In this document: piece after piece, positions 33,699-39,575 of the stretch
Position numbering within the stretch: position 1 is the first letter of the stretch
How the letters are laid out: every line of letters begins with the position of its first letter
NCBI GenBank assembly: GCA_947385425.1
Contig: CANDKY010000030.1
Span: 1 to 39,575, forward strand
DNA from: an uncultured Lachnospiraceae bacterium
GTDB lineage: Bacteria; Bacillota; Clostridia; Lachnospirales; Lachnospiraceae
Direction: 5' to 3'
Length of the DNA: 39,575 bases
Notes under the pieces: generated by a model
What the model was told of the DNA's origin: nothing
Seen by the model: the letters and a program-made list of their open reading frames with translations, nothing else
Databases searched by the model: none
Translations under genes and position numbers: made by a program

Positions 33699-34322
33699 TC
33701 ATGTGCGAAATCTTACTTTCAGGTAAGCTTTGATCTCCTCCACACACCGTTCAAATCCCAGTTTGGAACTGTCAAGGCACAGATCGTAGTTTCTTGCATC
33801 CGTCCATTCGCGTCCTGTGTGGTATTTATAGTATTCGGCCCGGCGTTTATCCGTCCTGGCTATATAACGTTCCAGCTCCCGGGGGGACATACTCACCTTT
33901 TTTGCCGCCTGCTCCAGGCAGTAATCTTTTGGCGCATGGATAAATACGCTTAGTACATTCTCGTAATCTTTTAAGACATAATCCGCGCAGCGCCCTACAA
34001 TAACGCAGGATTCCTCTTCCGCCAACTGTTTGATCACCTTTGCCTGATAATTAAACAGATTGTCGTCGGATACAAAATCATCGCTTTCAGGGGGGATTAG
34101 CTGTCCGGTGTAGACATTTTTTACTACCTTTAGCAAATGTGCAAACTTTACTTTTTCATCTGCATTGACAAACAGGCGTTCATTGATGCCGCTTTCTTCG
34201 GAGGCCAGCTTTAAAAGTTCCTTATCATAATAATGAACCTTAATATTTTCAGCCAGCATTTCACCTATAGTACGCCCGCCGCTGCCATATTGCCTTGCAA
34301 TTGTGATAACTACTTTATCCAT
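33699..34322 (-). CDS. Cytidylate kinase-like family protein, second copy
   Basis: A 207-residue paralogue of the gene at 25885-26508, with the same length. The P-loop is ARQYGSGGRTIGEMLAENI, followed by YYDKELLKLASEESG, CVIVGRCADYVLKDYENVL and the lid-like RTDKRRAEYYKYHTGREW. The function is unknown; it may be an NMP-kinase-like enzyme for a non-standard substrate. AGGAG lies about eight bases before the ATG at 34322 on the minus strand. It ends 15 bases from the terminator shared with lexA. Confidence 0.86.
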   Translation of the reverse strand: MDKVVITIARQYGSGGRTIGEMLAENIKVHYYDKELLKLASEESGINERLFVNADEKVKFAHLLKVVKNVYTGQLIPPESDDFVSDDNLFNYQAKVIKQLAEEESCVIVGRCADYVLKDYENVLSVFIHAPKDYCLEQAAKKVSMSPRELERYIARTDKRRAEYYKYHTGREWTDARNYDLCLDSSKLGFERCVEEIKAYLKVRFRT

Positions 34323-34366
34323 ATAATAATCTCCTGTTTCGCTCTTTTGACCTGACTGTTACAAAA

Positions 34367-34381
34367 CACTTTTCAAACACG
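34367..34381 (-). repeat. Core of the GAGCGTGTTTGA repeat at the livF stop
   Basis: On the minus strand CGTGTTTGAAAAGTG (34381-34367) matches the arm of the element at 22227 and 8699. It begins two bases after the livF stop codon, with no second arm visible. Confidence 0.45.
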
Positions 34382-34383
34382 CG

Positions 34384-35097
34384 CTAGGCTTCTCCAAGGT
34401 AAGCTTTTTTAATGGAATTATCATTCAGAAGGTCGGAGGCCCTGCCTTCCAGCACGATTTTACCGGTCTCCAGTACATATGCCCGATCCGCGATCGAAAG
34501 CGCCTTTTTCGCATTTTGTTCTACCAGCAATACAGTGGTCCCACCGGAACTTACCTCCTTGATGATATCAAAAATCTCATTTACAAAGATCGGCGACAGG
34601 CCCATGGAGGGCTCATCCATTAATATAATCTTAGGATGGGACATCAACGCCCTTCCCATGGCAAGCATCTGCTGTTCGCCCCCGCTGAGAGTCCCGGCCA
34701 TCTGGTTCTGGCGTTCCTCCAGACGCGGGAAACGTTTGTATACGATCTTTAATGTTTCCTCTATTTCATTTTTATCTTTTCTCGTATATGCACCCATACG
34801 TAAATTCTGCAATACGGAAAGCTGTGCGAACACCCGCCTGCCCTCCGGCACATGGGCCATCCCTTTTGATACGATTTTGTAACCGGGTATTTTGGTGATA
34901 TCCTGGCCCTCAAATGTAATGCTTCCTGCTTTCGCGGGCAGCAAACCTGTAATGGTGTGGAGTGTCGTGGTTTTTCCGGCTCCATTGGCCCCTATCAGTG
35001 CGATAACCTCGCCTTCGTTGACGTCAAAGGAAATCCCTTTGATTGCCTGTATCACGCCATAATATACTTCCAAATCCCTGATTTCCAGCATAGCCAT
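34384..35097 (-). CDS. livF: Branched-chain amino acid ABC transporter ATPase LivF
   Basis: One of two ATPases of the Liv importer. Walker A is GANGAGKTT, the signature LSGGEQQMLAMGRAL, Walker B IILMDEPSMGLSP, and the H-loop region VLLVEQNAKKAL has Gln in the LivF manner. ATG 35097, with AGGAGG nine bases upstream, gives 237 residues; the frame runs on to 35118. It is the last gene of livJ-H-M-G-F and is separated from livG by 13 bases. Confidence 0.95.
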   Translation of the reverse strand: MAMLEIRDLEVYYGVIQAIKGISFDVNEGEVIALIGANGAGKTTTLHTITGLLPAKAGSITFEGQDITKIPGYKIVSKGMAHVPEGRRVFAQLSVLQNLRMGAYTRKDKNEIEETLKIVYKRFPRLEERQNQMAGTLSGGEQQMLAMGRALMSHPKIILMDEPSMGLSPIFVNEIFDIIKEVSSGGTTVLLVEQNAKKALSIADRAYVLETGKIVLEGRASDLLNDNSIKKAYLGEA

Positions 35098-35110
35098 TTC
35101 CAGCCACCTC

Positions 35111-35869
35111 CTATTCACCCAGATATGCAGTAATTACCTGCGGGTCATTGAGTACATCGCCGGTCTTGCCCTGTGTCAGGATACGCCCGAAGTTCAGTAC
35201 CGTAAGTTCTTCGCAGATACCCGAAACCAGCTTCATATCATGCTCGATCAGCAGAATCGTCATATCAAATTCCTTTTGGACAAAGCGGATGGTATCCATC
35301 AATTCGCCTGTTTCATTCGGATTCATACCTGCAGCCGGTTCATCTAAAAGCAGCAGCTTCGGCCCGGTGGCAAGGGCGCGGGCAATTTCCAGTTTACGCT
35401 GTTTCCCGTAAGGGAGGTTTGCCGCCAGATAGCCTGCTTCCTGGTCTAAGTCGAATACCTTCAGTAATTCCATCGCCCTTTCATTCATTTCCCTTTCCAC
35501 TTTAAAGTACTTGGGAAAGCGGAAAATACCCTCAAGGGTATGGTATTGGTGGCTGTTATGAAGCCCTACTTTTACATTATCCAAAACCGACATTTCCTTA
35601 AACAGGCGGATATTCTGGAAAGTACGCGCAATTCCCGCTTTATTGATATTGATTGTTTTCAGCCCTGTAATATCCCTGCCGTCCAGTTTTATAATCCCTT
35701 CATCCGGCCTGTATACCCCGGTAAGAAGGTTAAAAACCGTTGTTTTCCCCGCACCGTTTGGGCCGATCAGTCCATAGAGCTGCCCTTTATTTATGGAAAG
35801 TTGGAAATCATCCACTGCTCTCAGCCCGCCAAAGGATATGGTTAAATTTTTAACTTCTAATAATGCCAT
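35111..35869 (-). CDS. livG: Branched-chain amino acid ABC transporter ATPase LivG
   Basis: Second ATPase of the importer. Walker A is GPNGAGKTTVFNLLTGVYRP, the signature is the LivG-type LPYGKQRKLEIARAL, Walker B LLLLDEPAAGMNP, and the switch His is in LLIEHDMKLV. Length 252 is normal. Its ATG abuts the livM stop with no gap, suggesting coupled translation. Confidence 0.95.
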   Translation of the reverse strand: MALLEVKNLTISFGGLRAVDDFQLSINKGQLYGLIGPNGAGKTTVFNLLTGVYRPDEGIIKLDGRDITGLKTININKAGIARTFQNIRLFKEMSVLDNVKVGLHNSHQYHTLEGIFRFPKYFKVEREMNERAMELLKVFDLDQEAGYLAANLPYGKQRKLEIARALATGPKLLLLDEPAAGMNPNETGELMDTIRFVQKEFDMTILLIEHDMKLVSGICEELTVLNFGRILTQGKTGDVLNDPQVITAYLGE

Positions 35870-36985
35870 CTATCTAACCCCCTTTCCTTTTGCCGCTGTT
35901 TTTGCAGAATCTCCTTTTCCTGATTTCCATCCTGAAAAATAGGTTTCCCTGATACGCTCCTTCCACTCAATAGCTTTCGGGCTCCAGTTTAAAAGCATCA
36001 TTGCAATCAGTACGATGGCGTAAATCAGCATACGGTAATCGCTTAAGCCTCTGAGCAGTTCCGGCAGTAAGGTAAGAATCACGGCGGATATAATGGAACC
36101 GCGGATATTCCCTATGCCTCCAAGAACCACATATACGAGGATCATAATGGACATATTATATCCGAAGTTTTTCGGCAGCGCGGTTAAAGTGGACAGGTTA
36201 TGGGCATACAGCACGCCTGCCACTCCGGCGATGGCGGCTGAGATGGAAAAAGCCATAAGTTTATATTTGGTAATATTGATCCCTATGGATTCCGCCGCAA
36301 TCCGGTTATCACGGATGGACATGATCGCCCTGCCGTCCCTGGAATTTACCAGGTTCTGAATAACAAACAGGGAGATAAGGATTAACAGTACGCCTATGGT
36401 AAAGCTGGCATCATGGGGTGTCCCCGTAATCCCCTGTGCCCCATTGATTATTATCTCCCCGTCTTCTTTCAGACGGAGCGATATGGAATCTTTCATGGAA
36501 AAATGGAAACCGTCGGAATCCCTTCCGATATATAATACATTTACAAGGTTTTTAATGATTTCACCGAAAGCCAGCGTCACGATGGCAAGATAATCCCCTT
36601 TCAGGCGAAGCACCGGAATGCCTATGAGAATACCGAAAAGACCGGCAACGGCGGCCCCCAGAATCAATGCAATGAGAAAACGGAGCATATCCGGCATGGA
36701 ACCCTGCATGCATTTTGAGAAAAAGGCGCCGGCAAACGCCCCTGCACACATAAACCCAGCATGCCCCAGGCTGAGTTCACCCAGGATACCTACAGTCAGG
36801 TTCAGTGAAACCGCCAGCATGATATAAATGCAAAGAGGAACCAAAAGCCCTTTCATCAGGCTGGACATATGCCCGCCCGCTATCAGGAACTGGACGATAA
36901 GATATACTATGATTACAAGCAGATAGGTGATGAAATTACTTTTTGTCGTCTTACTTAAATTTAACTTCGAATATGTTTTACTCAT
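35870..36985 (-). CDS. livM: Branched-chain amino acid ABC transporter permease LivM
   Basis: Membrane subunit with about ten hydrophobic segments and the family motifs LSLGHAGFMCAGAFAGA and GDYLAIVTLAFGEIIKNL. Near the C-terminus VVLGGIGNIRGSIISAV is the permease loop contacting the ATPase. The hydrophilic last ~20 residues (KSGKGDSAKTAAKGKGVR) are basic. Length 371 is within the family range. It starts six bases after livH. Confidence 0.94.
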   Translation of the reverse strand: MSKTYSKLNLSKTTKSNFITYLLVIIVYLIVQFLIAGGHMSSLMKGLLVPLCIYIMLAVSLNLTVGILGELSLGHAGFMCAGAFAGAFFSKCMQGSMPDMLRFLIALILGAAVAGLFGILIGIPVLRLKGDYLAIVTLAFGEIIKNLVNVLYIGRDSDGFHFSMKDSISLRLKEDGEIIINGAQGITGTPHDASFTIGVLLILISLFVIQNLVNSRDGRAIMSIRDNRIAAESIGINITKYKLMAFSISAAIAGVAGVLYAHNLSTLTALPKNFGYNMSIMILVYVVLGGIGNIRGSIISAVILTLLPELLRGLSDYRMLIYAIVLIAMMLLNWSPKAIEWKERIRETYFSGWKSGKGDSAKTAAKGKGVR

Positions 36986-36991
36986 GGCAAC

Positions 36992-37876
36992 CTACACTTT
37001 CTCCTGAATGTTTTTTCCTAAAATACCGGTCGGCCTGACGAGAAGAACTATGATCAGGACTGCAAATACGATCGCATCCGCCATCTGTGAAGAGATATAT
37101 GCTTTTCCTAAAATTTCGATGATTCCCAGAAGGATTCCGCCGATCATTGCTCCCGGAATCGATCCGATCCCGCCGAATACAGCCGCAACAAAGGCTTTGA
37201 TCCCGGGCATGGCCCCCGTATAAGGAGTCAGGGACGGATAGGCGGAACAAAGCAGCATTCCCGCCACTGCGGCAAGAGCGGAACCAATGGCAAAGGTAAG
37301 GGCAATCGTTCCGTTTACATTGATTCCCATTAGCTGCGCGGCGCCTTTGTCCTCGGAAACAGCCAGCATGGCCTGTCCGGCCTTTGTTTTATTGACAAAA
37401 AGCGTTAAACAGATCATTATGATTATCCCTGAAATAATTGTCACTATTGTTTCACCGGAAATATTGAGCTTCCCCTCCGCCAGTTTTAACGGCGGCACGG
37501 AAACTATGGATGTAAAGGATTTCGTATTTGCGCCGAAGATAAGCAGCGCCGCATTCTGCAGCAGATAGCTGACCCCGATTGCCGTAATAAGCACAGCCAG
37601 GGGCGATGCCGCGTTCCGCAGCGGTTTATAGGCTACCCTCTCAATCACCATACCGAGTATTGTACATACCACTACAGCAACAACAATCCCCAATATAGGC
37701 GGCAGGCCGTAAGTGCTGACGATGGTAAACACGGCAAACCCGCCCACCATGATTACATCCCCGTGGGCAAAATTGAGCATTTTGGCAATACCGTATACCA
37801 TGGTATATCCCAACGCAATAATCGCATATACACTGCCTAAACTGACGCCATTAATCAAATAAGAAATAAAACTCAT
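36992..37876 (-). CDS. livH: Branched-chain amino acid ABC transporter permease LivH
   Basis: Second membrane subunit. Characteristic stretches are GVSLGSVYAIIALGYTMVYG, MLNFAHGDVIMVGGF and AAVFGGIGSIPGAMIGGI (the ATPase-contacting loop). ATG 37876 follows AGAGGTG on the minus strand and gives 294 residues; the frame extends to 37903. A terminator-like hairpin separates it from the binding-protein gene. Confidence 0.94.
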   Translation of the reverse strand: MSFISYLINGVSLGSVYAIIALGYTMVYGIAKMLNFAHGDVIMVGGFAVFTIVSTYGLPPILGIVVAVVVCTILGMVIERVAYKPLRNAASPLAVLITAIGVSYLLQNAALLIFGANTKSFTSIVSVPPLKLAEGKLNISGETIVTIISGIIIMICLTLFVNKTKAGQAMLAVSEDKGAAQLMGINVNGTIALTFAIGSALAAVAGMLLCSAYPSLTPYTGAMPGIKAFVAAVFGGIGSIPGAMIGGILLGIIEILGKAYISSQMADAIVFAVLIIVLLVRPTGILGKNIQEKV

Positions 37877-37994
37877 AAGAACACCTCTTTGTCTTTTATG
37901 CATTACCGGATTAAATTATACCATTAAATGCCTGCGGAATCAAGATTTTTTGCTGCTGCGGATTGGAATAGCGCGGGCACCCGTCAGCTCCTTA

Positions 37995-38031
37995 AAAAGA
38001 AAGGGCGCGGAAAACAAATCTTTCCGCACCC
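37995..38031 (-). terminator. Terminator between livJ and livHMGF
   Basis: GGGCGCGGAAA (38003-38013) pairs with TTTCCGCACCC (38021-38031) with one mismatch and a 7-base loop. On the minus strand a T-rich tract follows (38002-37995). It lies 56 bases after the livJ stop and probably lets only part of transcription continue into livHMGF. The rest of 37877-38086 shows no gene. Confidence 0.75.
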
Positions 38032-38086
38032 GTCATTGGCTGCATACTGCCCTTCAGCCCGAACATTTCTATCATAATTGCAGCGA

Positions 38087-39367
38087 TTACATTGCTGTAT
38101 AAACGCCTCCAGAAATCTTCACTGCCTTAGGCTCTTTATTCGGTTCACCGGAAGCATCCCAGGTCATGCCTACACCTGTAAGGCCGTCAAGAGTAATCTC
38201 CGTCATAGCGCCTTTCATAGCCTCGCACATAGCGGATACATCCATATCTGCCGTAATGCCCGCCTTCTCGCATGCCGCCTTGATAGCATATACTGCGTCA
38301 TAGGCATCTGCTGCGAACTGGTTCGGTGTATCGCCGTATTTCTCTTTGTAAGCGGCTACGAAGTTCTTTGTCAGCTCGTCTTCCGCATCTGCCGCGAAAG
38401 GTGTCAGGAGCATAACGCCTTCTGCCAGGGAAGTATCAAAGTTCTCAACATTGAGAATACCGTCCAGGCCGTCACAGCCGAAAAAGATAGGTGCATAGTC
38501 CAGGGTGGAAGCCTGTGAAAGTATCAGGGAAGCTTCTGTATAGTAAATCGGTAAAAATACCAGTTCCGCGCCGGAATCCTTGGCTTTCTGGAGCTGTACG
38601 GAGAAATCAGTCTTGCTGTCTGCGGTAAATGCTTCTGCGGAAACGATTTCAAAAGGCTGGTTTTCCGCTTCTGCCGCGAATTTCTCGTAAATACCGGAAG
38701 AATAGATATCGGAACTGTCATAAATAACGGCAATTTGGGATGCAATCGCGTTTTCGCCGATATATTTTGCGGAAGCCATTCCCTGGTTCGGATCGGAGAA
38801 GCATACGCGGAACGCATTGTCATATTTTACACAGTCTACGGAAGAACCGGACGGTGTGAGCTGGAACATATTGTCCTCTGCCGTCTTCTCTGCCACCGCA
38901 ACGCTGCATCCGCTCGTTACGGAACCCACAAGCATCTGCATGCCCCAGTCCTTCAGGGTGTTGTATGCGTTTACGGATTTTTCCGCGTCACATTCATCGT
39001 CTTCAAACTTAAATTCAATCTGCATGCCGTTGATACCGCCGCTCGCATTGATTTCATCTACGGCAAGCTGTGAAGCATTCTGTACAGCCAGCCCGTAAAC
39101 TGCCGCGCCGCCGGTCGTCGGGCCTACGCCGCCGAGCTTAATGGTGCCGCCTGCGGCAGTATCTGCGCCCGTATCCGCATTATCCGCGGTATTTGTGTCT
39201 TCCGCTGCCGTATTATCTTCAGAGGGCGTATCTGCAGTATTGTCGGCCGGCGCTGTGCTTCCGGAATCGGAGCTGCCGCTGCCGGCAGAATTTCCGCAGC
39301 CCGTAAATAAGGCTGCAACCATTGCCGAAGCCAAAACGGTACTGATGATTTTGTTGTACTTTTTCAT
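38087..39367 (-). CDS. livJ: Branched-chain amino acid-binding lipoprotein LivJ
   Basis: Extracellular substrate-binding subunit of the Liv importer (Leu/Ile/Val-type ligands expected; exact specificity not readable). The N-terminus is a lipoprotein signal with lipobox FTGC, lipidated Cys24. A low-complexity Ser/Asp/Thr/Ala linker (about residues 25-72) follows, then the two-lobe periplasmic-binding fold: KLGGVGPTTGGAAVYG, NASGGINGMQIEFKFEDDEC, AVIYDSSDIYSSGIYEKF, and AADAYDAVYAIKAACEKAG. Length is 426. GGAGGAG precedes the ATG. Confidence 0.95.
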   Translation of the reverse strand: MKKYNKIISTVLASAMVAALFTGCGNSAGSGSSDSGSTAPADNTADTPSEDNTAAEDTNTADNADTGADTAAGGTIKLGGVGPTTGGAAVYGLAVQNASQLAVDEINASGGINGMQIEFKFEDDECDAEKSVNAYNTLKDWGMQMLVGSVTSGCSVAVAEKTAEDNMFQLTPSGSSVDCVKYDNAFRVCFSDPNQGMASAKYIGENAIASQIAVIYDSSDIYSSGIYEKFAAEAENQPFEIVSAEAFTADSKTDFSVQLQKAKDSGAELVFLPIYYTEASLILSQASTLDYAPIFFGCDGLDGILNVENFDTSLAEGVMLLTPFAADAEDELTKNFVAAYKEKYGDTPNQFAADAYDAVYAIKAACEKAGITADMDVSAMCEAMKGAMTEITLDGLTGVGMTWDASGEPNKEPKAVKISGGVYTAM

Positions 39368-39397
39368 AAAATCTCCTCCATTAATAATTTTTTGATA

Positions 39398-39426
39398 ATA
39401 CTACTCTGAAAAAACATCTTTGTCAA
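39398..39426 (-). promoter_or_regulatory. Strong sigma-A promoter of livJ
   Basis: On the minus strand TTGACA (39426-39421, perfect consensus), 17 bases, TAGTAT (39403-39398), 31 bases before the ATG at 39367. Confidence 0.75.
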
Positions 39427-39546
39427 TGCGGTTTTTTATATTTTGTGAAAAACGGCAATAATTATGGATATTTTTCTTTTTTTATGGGCAAAATAACATC
39501 GGTATATGAATATGTATCAGCAAGATTAAGAATGGAGGTTTTGGAA

Positions 39547-39575
39547 ATGAATAATAAAGCATTGGATTATACGGC
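39547..39575 (+). CDS. Start of an unidentified gene, cut by the window end
   Basis: ATG at 39547 follows GGAGG (39534-39538) at good spacing and opens MNNKALDYT, continuing to the window edge. Nine residues are too few to identify it. The gene is divergent from livJ. Confidence 0.5.

Overview
The window looks like chromosomal DNA of a low-to-mid-GC Gram-positive anaerobe of the Clostridia, most likely Lachnospiraceae. This rests on gene content and order (mutS-mutL-miaA-ynbB, DUF4321-radC-mreBCD-PBP2-minCDE-rodA-mgsA, yggS-sepF, lexA divergent from a yneA-like LysM gene, livJHMGF), strong AGGAGG ribosome binding sites, frequent GTG/TTG starts, and an endonuclease-type MutL without MutH. No genus can be named from this sequence alone. 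Almost everything is core housekeeping; there is no rRNA, tRNA, CRISPR array, phage or complete insertion sequence.

Layout. 1-1062: a decayed AAA-ATPase-like/PD-(D/E)XK gene. 1268-8597: a repair and tRNA-modification run, mutS-mutL-miaA plus a PLP enzyme of the YnbB/aluminium-resistance family. 8598-9207: a 610-base gene-free island packed with inverted repeats. 9208-20116: a large envelope and division cluster, all on +, holding DUF4321, radC, mreB-like, mreC, mreD, a PBP2 with an extra ~230-residue region, minC, minD, minE, rodA, mgsA and a D-Ala-D-Ala carboxypeptidase lipoprotein. 20265-25760: a small P-loop protein of unknown role, an orphan HlyD-like membrane protein, yggS, sepF, aroB and a RluD-family pseudouridine synthase. 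25885-27612: a cytidylate-kinase-like protein and an HD-GYP protein behind a near-consensus promoter. 27737-28150: a ~50-bp inverted repeat pair bracketing a small membrane-protein ORF. 28201-30193 (-): dtd and an AI-2E-family transporter. 30382-32153 (+): a TtcA-type tRNA thiolase coupled to a tyrosine recombinase. 32287-33650: yneA-like and lexA, divergent around five LexA-box-like sites. 33699-34322 (-): a second cytidylate-kinase-like protein. 34384-39367 (-): a complete branched-chain amino acid ABC transporter. A gene begins at 39547 and runs off the end.

How it fits together: MreBCD, PBP2 and RodA form the elongation machinery, MinCDE positions the septum, SepF tethers FtsZ, and the carboxypeptidase trims peptidoglycan, so roughly 15 kb is devoted to cell shape and division. 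The SOS module can pause division through the LysM protein. I found no clear new defence or mobile system. The observations most worth checking are: the methylglyoxal synthase with Glu in place of its catalytic Asp; the MreB-like protein with an altered phosphate-binding motif; the PBP2 insertion; the P-loop/HlyD-like pair next to sepF; the paired LexA boxes at 13-bp spacing; and a family of hairpin repeats with the core CGTGTTTGARAA scattered through intergenic DNA.
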